From an uncultured Psychroserpens sp. (GTDB lineage: Bacteria > Bacteroidota > Bacteroidia > Flavobacteriales > Flavobacteriaceae): a stretch of DNA of 64,000 bases. The position numbers were made by a program, and so were the translations under genes. Below the pieces are notes generated by a model, which had not been told where the DNA came from, searched no databases, and worked only from the letters and a program-made list of their open reading frames with translations. The DNA is taken from positions 224,723-288,722 of the forward strand of contig CANLEE010000005.1 of assembly GCA_947489585.1 (NCBI GenBank). Direction: 5' to 3'. The first letter of the stretch is position 1. Each line of letters opens with the position of its first letter. Of the stretch, positions 35,514-44,096 are shown in pieces.

Positions 35514-35816
35514 TTATGAAATGAATTCGGGAGGTGGAGAAATTAAGTTGAGATGTGGTTTAGGATACGTCTTGAATTTGTATGCTAAATCTTCTTTACT
35601 GTTTGTTGATTTTAAGTCTTCTAATTCAGTATCTAAATCAATAACAAAGACCTCAAATTCTTTATTTTTTTTACTTTCTTTCTCTTCTTCTTCTTCAGAA
35701 ATATCAAAAAAAATAGATACATCAATAGAACTATCTACAACCATAACAATAGTTGGCACTGTTGTAAGCGATAAAAAAAATATTGAAAAGAAAATGGCTA
35801 GTAGATTTCTGCTCAT
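35514..35816 (-). CDS. Small acidic single-anchor protein, first gene of the SulP operon
   Basis: A 100-residue protein with an N-terminal hydrophobic segment (LLAIFFSIFFLSLTTVPTIVMVV), a Glu/Lys-rich stretch (EEEEEKESKKNKE), and a C-terminal PKPHLNLISPPPEF motif. The long plus-strand frame over the same bases lacks these features. The minus-strand gene has an exact -7 box 18 bases upstream and lies 80-92 bases before SulP. Comparable small proteins occur in flavobacterial transporter loci, but I cannot assign a function. It may be a small membrane or periplasmic partner. Confidence 0.65.
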   Translation of the reverse strand: MSRNLLAIFFSIFFLSLTTVPTIVMVVDSSIDVSIFFDISEEEEEKESKKNKEFEVFVIDLDTELEDLKSTNSKEDLAYKFKTYPKPHLNLISPPPEFIS

Positions 35817-35833
35817 AAATAAAATTCGAAAAA

Positions 35834-35841
35834 CAAATATA
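35834..35841 (-). promoter_or_regulatory. -7 promoter box of the SulP-carbonic anhydrase operon (TATATTTG, minus strand)
   Basis: Exact TAnnTTTG match on the minus strand, 18 bases before the ATG at 35816. It is the only good promoter seen for the six genes down to 29729. Confidence 0.6.
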
Positions 35842-35874
35842 AAACTAGATTTTTAATTTTTTGTTAAAGAATCT

Positions 35875-36636
35875 TTAAAAAATCTTCAACATTTTAATAT
35901 CATCACTGACGACCCAACCTGTTTTGCCATCGGCTAGCTTAATTTCCTTCCAATTATTAACAGTATCCAGTACTTGTACTTTAGTGCCTTCATGAAGTTT
36001 GAACGCTTCAATACTTCGAAGATTAGGTTCGCTTTTAATTTGAGCCTCTCGAGCAAAAACAATTGCCGGTTGATCTCTTTCAACCAATTCATACTTGTGA
36101 AATGCAAATAATACAGTCACTAATGCTAATCCAAGAGATGCTAGACTTGTTACAAAGGCAAACCGTTTTTTTGCAGTGCTGTAAGAGAAATAATAGATAA
36201 GAAATAACAGCACAAAAAGCACCATTAAACTCACAGAAAGTTTTGCCCAATTATCAAAACTTAATGTGTTTGTTGCATTATTTAAAAGTCGTGTGAATCC
36301 AACTTCAGGAACAACATCAATAGCGTCTATGGTCATATTTCTAGCATATGCTATATTATTTAGAATGTCTTTATCATTAGGTTTTAATAATAATGCCTTT
36401 TCATAGTAATAAATACTAGGTGCAATATGATTGAGTTTATAATGTGCATTAGCCATGTTAAAATACAATTCAGCAGAATGATCTCCAGCATCTAAAATAG
36501 ACTTGTATTTTTCTAATGCATTCGTATAATCACCTTCATTATATAACGTATTGGCTTGTTCAAAAGCACTATTGTTTTGAGCAAGTGTCAATGTGCTTAA
36601 TAAAAAAAACAGTATGTAAATTAATGGTTTCATCAC
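35875..36636 (-). CDS. batE: BatE: TPR, membrane and SH3-type domain protein
   Basis: A 253-residue protein. A signal peptide (residues 1-19), tetratricopeptide repeats (about 22-95: ANTLYNEGDYTNALEKYKSIL, AELYFNMANAHYKLN), two transmembrane helices (about 130-185) and a bacterial SH3-like domain at the end (EGTKVQVLDTVNNWKEIKLADGKTGWV) fit BatE. Last gene of the Bat operon, with a start codon that overlaps the batD stop by one base. Bat proteins support aerotolerance and oxidative stress resistance in Bacteroides and other bacteria, by unknown biochemistry. Confidence 0.88.
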   Translation of the reverse strand: MMKPLIYILFFLLSTLTLAQNNSAFEQANTLYNEGDYTNALEKYKSILDAGDHSAELYFNMANAHYKLNHIAPSIYYYEKALLLKPNDKDILNNIAYARNMTIDAIDVVPEVGFTRLLNNATNTLSFDNWAKLSVSLMVLFVLLFLIYYFSYSTAKKRFAFVTSLASLGLALVTVLFAFHKYELVERDQPAIVFAREAQIKSEPNLRSIEAFKLHEGTKVQVLDTVNNWKEIKLADGKTGWVVSDDIKMLKIF

Positions 36637-38411
36637 TATCTAATTTCTTTATCAATAATAGAAATTGTTGAAGCTGCTTTTTCATAATCTTGCTTCATTT
36701 CCACATTAGTAATTGGAGTATATCTAGCCAATTCACAGTGTTCTAAAATGCTAATAAACTCTTTAACGGAAGGCTCATTCACTTGACGTTCTAACAAAAC
36801 ACTTTCAATTTTTTCTTTACTAAAATCACTCGTTTCAATTTGTAGCTTAGCTTTTAAATAATTATGTAATGCTTTCTCAAGTGCAATATAAAAGGCTTCT
36901 TTGTGACCTAATGATTTTTTAGCTTCACTTAAATAGCGCTTGGCCAGTCTATCGGCTTTTCTAATTTTATTTCCGAAGACATCAGCATCACGCTTTTCTT
37001 TTTTCTTACGATAAACCATTGCTAATGGAATTGCTAATAACGGAAGTAATAATGAACTCCAAAACGCTTTAGACTTAAAGAAGTTATTACTCACAATAGG
37101 TTTTAGTTTTGCATCGGTTTTAATAAATGCAAATTGGTCATTATTCAAAGTCACTCCTTTTTTGGTTCCGTCTGTACTTACTATGTTATTATCACCAGAA
37201 GATGTGTTAATTGGCCCTTCAATCACATCAATAATAATTTCACCTGAAGACACACGCTTATATGTTTCGGTTGCTAAATCAAAATAAGAAAAGGACACAC
37301 TTGGTATAGGATACTTTCCTTTATACTGAGGAACGATTGTATAATTATCAGAAATAGAACCTTGCATTCCGCCTAAATTAGTTCTAATCTTTTCGTTGTG
37401 TTCTGGCTCATAAACTTCTAAAGAACTAGGTAATGTGAGCTTAGGTAATTGAAACAAATTAAGGTTTCCTTTTCCAGTAACCTCAACTCGTGCTTGTAAA
37501 GATTCTGAAGCATTAAGTTCAGATTTTGAAGTAATAACGTTAAATTTAAAATCACCAACTGCTCCAGTAAAATCATCTGGTTTTCCTTCTTCTGGCAATG
37601 GTTTCACATTAATCGTTCGGCTTCCTGCAGAAACAGTTCTGTTTATTTGTGCCATATGTCTTCCACCGAAAATATCACGTCGATTTGTAGGAACTTCAAC
37701 TGTAATATCTAGAGTCAATGGCTCTATTTCCAGTTTTCCGGTTTTTTGAGGGTAGAGTACCGTTTTCCGAAGCACCACAAAACGATAATCTTCACCTTTA
37801 TATTTGCCGTTTTGAATTTTTAAGCCTTTAGTTTCGATTTTTTGGCTCCAGAAATCATTGTATCTAGGGTTATCAATTTCTCTCCAATTACTCACTCCTG
37901 TTGTTGAAGACACGTATAGCTTATAAACGACTGTTATGGCTTCATTGAGATAAGGATTGGGTTTAGAAACTTCAGCAACTAAGTGTATGTTTTCTGAAGC
38001 GATACCTTCTACATTATGAGGGTCATTTGGTCGTTTTACTGCATTTGTAACTTGAACAGTTACAGCTTGCGACTTGTATATTTCACCATCAATCTCAATA
38101 CTCGCTTGCCTGATAGTGAATTTTCCTTGTTTTTTTGGTGCTAAAAAATAGCTATAGGTTTTAGCATATGAATGTTTACCATTGAGCCAAGAATTACTCA
38201 CTGATGTATTTGGACCTCCAACCACATTAAAGTTTGCAAAATCAGGGGGATTGAAATTATCACCATCCTTATTCATTACAAAATCAATACGCAAACGTTC
38301 ATTAATACCTAATTTACCCTTACTTACCTTGGCTTCAAACTTCACCTGAGCAAAAGTCATACTTGAAGTAAGTATGATAACTAATAATGATATGAGCTTT
38401 AAGATTTTCAT
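36636..38411 (-). CDS. batD: BatD family protein
   Basis: A 591-residue periplasmic protein with a signal peptide (LISLLVIILTSSMTFAQ), several BatD/oxygen-tolerance beta domains (about residues 22-400), one transmembrane helix near residue 450 (FWSSLLLPLLAIPLAMVY) and a cytoplasmic helical tail. Domain 2 (about 141-272, NIHLVAEVSKPNPYLNEA ... LEIEPLTLDITVEVP) is the part duplicated as a separate gene directly upstream at 38432-38950. The stop overlaps the batE start. Confidence 0.9.
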   Translation of the reverse strand: MKILKLISLLVIILTSSMTFAQVKFEAKVSKGKLGINERLRIDFVMNKDGDNFNPPDFANFNVVGGPNTSVSNSWLNGKHSYAKTYSYFLAPKKQGKFTIRQASIEIDGEIYKSQAVTVQVTNAVKRPNDPHNVEGIASENIHLVAEVSKPNPYLNEAITVVYKLYVSSTTGVSNWREIDNPRYNDFWSQKIETKGLKIQNGKYKGEDYRFVVLRKTVLYPQKTGKLEIEPLTLDITVEVPTNRRDIFGGRHMAQINRTVSAGSRTINVKPLPEEGKPDDFTGAVGDFKFNVITSKSELNASESLQARVEVTGKGNLNLFQLPKLTLPSSLEVYEPEHNEKIRTNLGGMQGSISDNYTIVPQYKGKYPIPSVSFSYFDLATETYKRVSSGEIIIDVIEGPINTSSGDNNIVSTDGTKKGVTLNNDQFAFIKTDAKLKPIVSNNFFKSKAFWSSLLLPLLAIPLAMVYRKKKEKRDADVFGNKIRKADRLAKRYLSEAKKSLGHKEAFYIALEKALHNYLKAKLQIETSDFSKEKIESVLLERQVNEPSVKEFISILEHCELARYTPITNVEMKQDYEKAASTISIIDKEIR

Positions 38412-38431
38412 CTCAATAGTAAATTCGGATT

Positions 38432-38950
38432 TTATTTAACAGTTATGGTAACAGGTTCTGATTCAAAATCTTTGTTAATAGTTTCCATAATCATTCCGCC
38501 ATTAAGATTTCTTTTATTGGAAGGTGTTTCTAAAGTTATATTAAGTTTTAAAGGTTCAATTTGAAATTCTCCTTTTTCTATTGGCGTGAGTTTTGTTTTA
38601 CTTAAAACAACGTATCTGTATTTTTCATTCTTAAACCCTCCTGTTTTTACAGACAGAGGCATTACATCAATTTCTTCAGATTCAAAACCTTTATAATCTG
38701 GTTTTTTAACGGTTTCCCATTTAGAAATCCCTGTATTTTGCGACACATAGAGTTTATAAGTCACTTCAGTAACGTTTTCTAATGATAGCACATTTCTAGT
38801 TACTTCGGTGACCAGATGTACATTATCTTCAAGTTCCCATGATAAAACATTAGTCTCCTTAATGATTTTATTTTCTTCTTTTGTATTTATAAAACTACTA
38901 GATAGCGTAAGTATAAAAAATAGTAGTGATATCTGTTTTATTAATTTCAT
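38432..38950 (-). CDS. Stand-alone copy of one BatD domain
   Basis: A 172-residue exported protein (signal peptide to about residue 22). Residues 43-172 align without major gaps to residues 141-272 of the adjacent BatD: NVHLVTEV against NIHLVAEV, VTYKLYVSQNTGISKW against VVYKLYVSSTTGVSNW, YRYVVLSKTKL against YRFVVLRKTVL, and FQIEPLKLNITLETPSNKR against LEIEPLTLDITVEVPTNRR. The rest of BatD (other domains, membrane helix, tail) is absent. It lies 20 bases before batD and 11 after batC, and looks like an old intragenic duplication kept as a functional secreted domain, not a decaying fragment: the frame is intact and has its own signal peptide. Confidence 0.85.
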   Translation of the reverse strand: MKLIKQISLLFFILTLSSSFINTKEENKIIKETNVLSWELEDNVHLVTEVTRNVLSLENVTEVTYKLYVSQNTGISKWETVKKPDYKGFESEEIDVMPLSVKTGGFKNEKYRYVVLSKTKLTPIEKGEFQIEPLKLNITLETPSNKRNLNGGMIMETINKDFESEPVTITVK

Positions 38951-38961
38951 AAGAGATGTAT

Positions 38962-39792
38962 TTACCAGTCTTTTTCGGTTTTGACTTTCTGACCTTTTTG
39001 TTTTTCGGCATTTATTTTTTCCTGAACCTTCTGTTCTTGATTATTCATAGCTTCTAACAAATTTTTAATTTGTTGAGGCGATAATTGACCTGGTTGTGGT
39101 TTAGGTTTTCCTTTTTGTTTTTGATCATCCTTTTGTTCGCCTTTGTCTTTTTCATCTTTAGGCTTTCCTTCATCATCTTTTTGATCATCACCTTCTTTTT
39201 TATCTTGATCACCATCATCTTTAGGATCATCTTTTTTCTGATCGTCTTCTTTTTTATCTTCCTCCTTATTCTCGTCTTCTTTATCTTCGTCTTTCTTATC
39301 TTCTTCTTTGTCTTGATCTTGTTTGTTTTGCTGCTCTGCACATGCTTTAGCTATAGCAAAATTGTAACGTGTTTCATCATCGGTTGGATCATTTCTCAAC
39401 GCATTTTTATAAGCTTCTACTGCTTCTTTACATAATTCCTCCTTCATTAGGATATTACCAATGTTATGATACGCTTTGTGTTTTTCTGTTTTTGAAGTTG
39501 CATTTTCTGCAGCTTGCGTGTGACGATATAAAGCTTCTTCGTAATTGCCTTTTTCGTAATAAGAGTTTCCTAAATTATAAGAGCCTGCAACAACTGAAGG
39601 TGCTTTGGAAATGGCTTTTCTGTATTCCATTTCTGCAAAGATATAATTATCAGCATCAACAAGTTCGTTACCTTCATAGACATAGTCATTTGCCTTTTCA
39701 AGTATTAACTGCTTTTCTTTTTCCTTGTCTTTATCTTGTGCATAAGACAGTGCTGTTAGTAAGCATAAGCAAATAATAAATAATTGTTTCAT
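38962..39792 (-). CDS. batC: BatC: TPR protein with charged low-complexity tail
   Basis: A 276-residue exported protein. Signal peptide (LFIICLCLLTALSYAQ), three TPR units (about residues 45-155: GSYNLGNSYYEKGNYEEALYRHTQ, YHNIGNILMKEELCKEAVEAYKNALRNDPTDDETRYNFA), then about 85 residues of Asp/Lys/Glu/Gln repeats (DKEEDKKDED type) and a conserved LSPQQIKNLLEAMNNQEQKVQEKI end. The arrangement matches BatC. The charged stretch generates long spurious frames in other phases. It is one base from the preceding gene. Confidence 0.88.
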   Translation of the reverse strand: MKQLFIICLCLLTALSYAQDKDKEKEKQLILEKANDYVYEGNELVDADNYIFAEMEYRKAISKAPSVVAGSYNLGNSYYEKGNYEEALYRHTQAAENATSKTEKHKAYHNIGNILMKEELCKEAVEAYKNALRNDPTDDETRYNFAIAKACAEQQNKQDQDKEEDKKDEDKEDENKEEDKKEDDQKKDDPKDDGDQDKKEGDDQKDDEGKPKDEKDKGEQKDDQKQKGKPKPQPGQLSPQQIKNLLEAMNNQEQKVQEKINAEKQKGQKVKTEKDW

Positions 39793-39793
39793 T

Positions 39794-40300
39794 TTATTTT
39801 ATTTCTTTAAAAACGGTATTGAGATATAATTGTTCCCATATACCATTATTACAAATACCTACTTTAAAATTGTAAGTTGAATCATCAACATATTCCCACA
39901 TATCTGTAATCAAAGATTCTCCATATTGGTACTGATACACGATATTTTTGCCTTGGGCAACAACGGTTCCTTTAGTTACATTTCCGAAGACATCAAACTC
40001 CCAAAACTTAATTGTATTCGTCTTTTTATCATATTGTCTTATTCCGTGATTTCTATCGCCAAACTTCGTTTGCTCTTTATTAATGAACCCTTTAGACTCT
40101 GTGACTACTATCGTGTTTTCTAAATCCAAATGAAAGCTTACCTCTTGTTTAAATTGTGGTCCATTATTTTCCCATTGCCCTTTTGCGCTCCAGGTTTTAT
40201 TCACCAAATTTTCAAACAGTTCTAATTCTTTAACTTGGCCAACCATCACAAGTGGCATTAAACAGAACAATATGAGTATGTTATAGTTTATTTTAATCAT
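39794..40300 (-). CDS. Secreted DUF1579-like (lipocalin-like) protein inserted in the Bat operon
   Basis: A 168-residue exported protein. The frame is open for 30 more codons upstream, but the ATG at 40300 begins a proper signal peptide (KINYNILILFCLMPLVMVGQ), so that start is preferred. The mature part is beta-rich: KTWSAKGQWENNGPQFKQEVSF ... NTIVVTESKGF ... IRQYDKKTNTIKFWEFDVFGNVTKGTV, as in DUF1579/lipocalin-like single-barrel proteins. It lies one base before batC and 76 after batB. It is not a standard Bat component. A role tied to the Bat complex is suggested only by position. Confidence 0.75.
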   Translation of the reverse strand: MIKINYNILILFCLMPLVMVGQVKELELFENLVNKTWSAKGQWENNGPQFKQEVSFHLDLENTIVVTESKGFINKEQTKFGDRNHGIRQYDKKTNTIKFWEFDVFGNVTKGTVVAQGKNIVYQYQYGESLITDMWEYVDDSTYNFKVGICNNGIWEQLYLNTVFKEIK

Positions 40301-40376
40301 ATGTAAATGCCAAGATAAAAAACAGTTGGACTTGATATAGTTAAAGAATTTATAAATTATTATATCTAAAACTTGA

Positions 40377-41420
40377 TTAGATATTCTCATTAAAGAGATT
40401 GAGTCGTTTTAGCCAAGCCGTTTTTCGTTCTAGGAAGAAAATATCTATAAATAAAAAGAAGATCCCAAAACCTAAAAACCATTGAAACTGATCTTTAAAA
40501 TCGGCAAATTCTTTAGCTTCAAATTCGGTTTTATCCATTCTATTTAAAATGTCTTTAATCTCTTCTATAACTTCGGAAGTATTAGTCCCATTAATATAAG
40601 CGCCATTGGCTTCATCGGCAATCTCTTTAAGGGTTTCTTCATTAAGTTTAGTCACAACGGTTTCACCTTGACTATCTTTTTTATAATTTAAAAGCACTCC
40701 ATTTCGTTTTATTGGAATTGGTCCTCCTTTAACATCTCCAACGCCAATAGTGAAAATTCGAATACCTTCATCACTTGCTTCTTCTGCAACATTACTTGCA
40801 ACATTGCTGTGGTCTTCTCCATCTGAAATGATAATCAACACACGATTGGTTTGTTGTTCGTCATCAAAATAGGTTTTTGCTAATTCAATAGCTTCACTAA
40901 TTGCGGTCCCTTGAGAAGAGAGCATATCTGTATTCATATTCTGCAAGAACATTTTTGCAGAGGCATAATCTGTAGTAATCGGTAACTGTGGAAATGCTTT
41001 TCCTGCATAAGCAATAATACCCACACGATCACTTGCTAAATTATTAATGATTTGCGTCACCAATTGCTTTGACTTATCTAATCGGTTGGGTGCAATATCT
41101 TCCGCTAACATACTTTTAGACACATCCACTGCAAATACGATATCAACGCCTAGACGTTTTACTGTTTCTAATTTTGTCCCAATTTTTGGGTTAACCAATG
41201 CTATTGCTAAACATGCAAAAGCCAAACATAGTACTACAATTTTTAAAACAGATTTAAATAGCGATTGATTAGGGCTTAATCGTTTTAATAACTTACTCTT
41301 AGCGAATCGTTTTTGTGCGCTTCGTTTCCAAATTTGAAGTATCACAAATAGTAAGATGATTACTGGGATGACCAGTAATATCCAAAACCAAATTTTTTCT
41401 TCTAATTGAAAATCAAACAT
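40377..41420 (-). CDS. batB: BatB: membrane-anchored VWA-domain protein
   Basis: A 347-residue inner-membrane protein with two N-terminal helices (about residues 9-29 and 58-77), a von Willebrand factor A domain (about 90-290) and a C-terminal helix (about 315-333). The metal-ion-dependent adhesion site is D-V-S-K-S (VFAVDVSKSML), with the T of GTAISEAI and D of ISDGEDH also present, so cation binding should be intact. It follows batA by five bases. Helix-VWA-helix is the standard BatA/BatB layout. Confidence 0.92.
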   Translation of the reverse strand: MFDFQLEEKIWFWILLVIPVIILLFVILQIWKRSAQKRFAKSKLLKRLSPNQSLFKSVLKIVVLCLAFACLAIALVNPKIGTKLETVKRLGVDIVFAVDVSKSMLAEDIAPNRLDKSKQLVTQIINNLASDRVGIIAYAGKAFPQLPITTDYASAKMFLQNMNTDMLSSQGTAISEAIELAKTYFDDEQQTNRVLIIISDGEDHSNVASNVAEEASDEGIRIFTIGVGDVKGGPIPIKRNGVLLNYKKDSQGETVVTKLNEETLKEIADEANGAYINGTNTSEVIEEIKDILNRMDKTEFEAKEFADFKDQFQWFLGFGIFFLFIDIFFLERKTAWLKRLNLFNENI

Positions 41421-41425
41421 AATAT

Positions 41426-42433
41426 CTATACAAAACTTCTAAAAACGGTTAATCGAAGTAATGCTTCTAAAAGCAATAAGCCTAAAGCTATCAAAACCAA
41501 CGGACGATATTTTTCGTCATATGTTGTATACTTAATTTCTTCGATTTCGGTTTTTTCGAGTTTATTTATTTCGTTATAAATTTCTTTTAATTTCTTATTG
41601 TTTGTTGCTCTAAAATATCTTCCGCCAGTCACGTCTGCAATTTCATTAAGTAAGTCTTCATCGATTTCAACCTGTACTCTTCTGTATTGGAAATTTCCGT
41701 TAGGTAGAATTGAATATGGGGATAATGCCATGCCATTAGTTCCTAATCCAATGGTGTACACTTTTATGCCATACTCAACAGCCAATTCACTTGCAATTTT
41801 TGGATCTATAAACCCAGAATTATTGACACCATCTGTTAGCAAAATGATAATCTTGCTCTTAGCTTTACTATCTTTTATACGATTGACAGACGTTGCGAGC
41901 CCCATTCCTATAGCTGTTCCGCCTTCGATTATTGTATTGTATTTGATATCTCTAAGTGATCGTAATACAATAGCTTTATCACTTGTTATTGGTGTTTTTG
42001 TATAGCTTTCTCCTGCATATTCAACAAGGCCTATTCTATCATTTGGTCGACCTTGAATAAACTCAGCAGCGACTTTTTTTAAGGCTTCTAATCGGTTTGG
42101 TAATAAATCTTTTGCCAACATACTCGCAGATACATCGATCGCCATAACAATATCAATACCTTTTGTTGTTTTCGTTTTTGTTGTTTCGTCAGAAGTTCTA
42201 GGTCTGGCTAAAGCTGTAATTAAAAATGCTAAGGCTAATAAGCGACATACAAACAATAAAGGGCGTAGTTTAGGAAGTATCGAATTTCCAACTTTAAAAC
42301 CTTTAATGCTTGACATCTTCAATTCAGCTGTTTGATACTTTCGTTTAAAAAAGTACCACGTAATAGCTAAAGGCAGTAATAAAAACAACCAGAAAAACTC
42401 TTTATTTAAAAACTCTACACCTTCTAACATCAC
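41426..42433 (-). CDS. batA: BatA: membrane-anchored VWA-domain protein
   Basis: A 335-residue paralogue of BatB with the same layout: N-terminal membrane helices (about 10-28 and 60-78), a VWA domain with D-V-S-A-S (VMAIDVSASML), GGTAIGMGLA and LLTDGVNN, and a C-terminal helix near residue 315. Start is ATG at 42433, with a second ATG at 42430 that overlaps the preceding stop (42430-42432), so the genes are translationally coupled. A and B are consecutive, as in other Bacteroidota. Confidence 0.92.
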   Translation of the reverse strand: MMLEGVEFLNKEFFWLFLLLPLAITWYFFKRKYQTAELKMSSIKGFKVGNSILPKLRPLLFVCRLLALAFLITALARPRTSDETTKTKTTKGIDIVMAIDVSASMLAKDLLPNRLEALKKVAAEFIQGRPNDRIGLVEYAGESYTKTPITSDKAIVLRSLRDIKYNTIIEGGTAIGMGLATSVNRIKDSKAKSKIIILLTDGVNNSGFIDPKIASELAVEYGIKVYTIGLGTNGMALSPYSILPNGNFQYRRVQVEIDEDLLNEIADVTGGRYFRATNNKKLKEIYNEINKLEKTEIEEIKYTTYDEKYRPLVLIALGLLLLEALLRLTVFRSFV

Positions 42434-44088
42434 TCTTCTTCAACTTTTATTAGTTCTATGGAATCAATAATACGTGTAATCGTTTGAGTCGTATACTCAT
42501 CTTGATTATCCCATACCAATGTAATTTGTTGCATGACACCTTTGGCAGTGAAGACAAAAATCGCATATTCTATTGGTTTGAATTCTCCTGCAACTGATGT
42601 TGGAAAGCTACCTGTTCCGTAAACCTTTAATCCTTCAGCTGCGTTAGGTGTAATAAACTGCTTGCGTTTTACAATTATATTTTGAGCACCATTATCTTCA
42701 AACGTTTTAATTTGTCTTTCAGTAACAGCAAGAGGGTCTAGTTCTGTTTCATTATCTTCACTAAACTTTGTTGTGTTTAAGTTAATGTATAGCGGACTTG
42801 CAAAGTCACCAAAAGTAAACATGCTTGACTTTGTTTTATCTAAGGAATCTCTTTTAATTTCAACACGTTCTAAAACCACAGGTGTAGCGATTGTAATTGG
42901 TGGTATTCCATAATCACTTTGTATCCATTCGCTTTCTAATAGTTCTTTGGTATCACTTCCAACAATACTATCTGCGACATATTTAAAACCGTATTTAAGT
43001 CCGAAACCAACATAAGTCGCAATCATAATAAGAATACTAGCCGCAACAGTAAGCAATATCTTTTCTGTTCTTTTCTTGCGCACCTGTTCTTCTTCATATT
43101 GTTTGTTAAGTAACTTTTGCTCTTCGGTAAGCTCAGGTAAAGCATCTCTCACTTGGTCAATCTCTATATCTATAGTGTTTCTATCAATTTTGGCGAGTTC
43201 GATATCTGGAGCAGATTTAGCAAATTTTACCAAATCGGCACGTTTCAGTATGGTTTCAATATTATTAATATCCTCAACATTCAATTCAATTTGATTGGCA
43301 TCGTTAAGAAGGTTTAATCTACTTATCAATTCATCTGTTGTGCTTTCGAGAGCACGATCGTATACTTTTTCGTCAAGATATTTTCTGATAATAAAAGTTA
43401 GTTCAGAATAATAGTCTTTTAATTCTTCCTTCTGAAGATAATTGCTTTCGTCTAAGGTCTTTAGTGCCAATTTTGCTCTATCATAAGGCGGCAGTAATGC
43501 GATTTCTTCTTCTTCGGTTAAAGGCTTTTTTCGCCAAATAAGCCAATACAATAAAACCCCAGCTAAGGCTGCAATCAATAAACCAACAAGGGCGTATTTC
43601 CACCAATCACTAGATGCTTTGTCTACCTCAATTAAAGGTTTGATATCATATAAGTTTTGCTTGGTGGTATCTACAGCGACAGTGTTAACTTCAACCTTCA
43701 AAGAATCGGTAAAGAACGTTTTAGTCCCAACGACTATTTTTTGTTTTGGAATAACATATGAACCAGAATCAAACTGTGTTAATCCGTATGTTTTTATAAG
43801 CTGAAATTTAGCTTTATTTTTTGTAGTATCAACCTTGTAGGATTCAATCATTTCAAGAGGCAAGAAGGTTTGACCTTCTGGAAAAACCACCAAATCTGTA
43901 GTATCGGTTTCAACTTGAATTTTATAAGTGATTTGCTCACCTATTCGTATTTTAGTAGTATCAATTGATGACGTAACTTGAGCTGAAGAAATAAAAGAAA
44001 GAAGACAAAAAGCCATAGATAAAACAACCAAAGACGGATGACCGATGGCGAAAATTTCTCTATTCTTATTTTTAATGCTTTTAATCAT
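42430..44088 (-). CDS. BatD/DUF4381-like membrane protein of the Bat operon
   Basis: A 552-residue protein. A signal peptide or anchor (about residues 20-36, VVLSMAFCLLSFISSAQ) precedes a BatD-like beta domain (residues 38-135, DTTKIRIGEQITYKIQVET). A transmembrane helix follows (about 166-188). The DUF4381-like helical region comes next (PPYDRAKLALKTLDESNYLQKEELKDYYSELTFIIRKYLDEKV). A second helix near 350 leads to a C-terminal beta domain. A Shine-Dalgarno-like AGGAG lies just before the ATG at 44088, which is unusual here and supports that start. It sits between DUF58 and batA, where this type of gene is normally found. Confidence 0.8.
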   Translation of the reverse strand: MIKSIKNKNREIFAIGHPSLVVLSMAFCLLSFISSAQVTSSIDTTKIRIGEQITYKIQVETDTTDLVVFPEGQTFLPLEMIESYKVDTTKNKAKFQLIKTYGLTQFDSGSYVIPKQKIVVGTKTFFTDSLKVEVNTVAVDTTKQNLYDIKPLIEVDKASSDWWKYALVGLLIAALAGVLLYWLIWRKKPLTEEEEIALLPPYDRAKLALKTLDESNYLQKEELKDYYSELTFIIRKYLDEKVYDRALESTTDELISRLNLLNDANQIELNVEDINNIETILKRADLVKFAKSAPDIELAKIDRNTIDIEIDQVRDALPELTEEQKLLNKQYEEEQVRKKRTEKILLTVAASILIMIATYVGFGLKYGFKYVADSIVGSDTKELLESEWIQSDYGIPPITIATPVVLERVEIKRDSLDKTKSSMFTFGDFASPLYINLNTTKFSEDNETELDPLAVTERQIKTFEDNGAQNIIVKRKQFITPNAAEGLKVYGTGSFPTSVAGEFKPIEYAIFVFTAKGVMQQITLVWDNQDEYTTQTITRIIDSIELIKVEEE

Positions 44089-44096
44089 AACTCCTG

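Noticed and set aside
35521..35856. Plus-strand frame of 111 codons
   Set aside because: The minus-strand gene over the same bases has a membrane anchor, a promoter box and operon linkage; the plus-strand frame has none.
39085..39435. Plus-strand frame of 116 codons, mostly Phe/Ile/Leu
   Set aside because: It is the antisense of the Asp/Lys/Glu-rich tail of BatC. The hydrophobicity is a by-product of the charged codons on the other strand.
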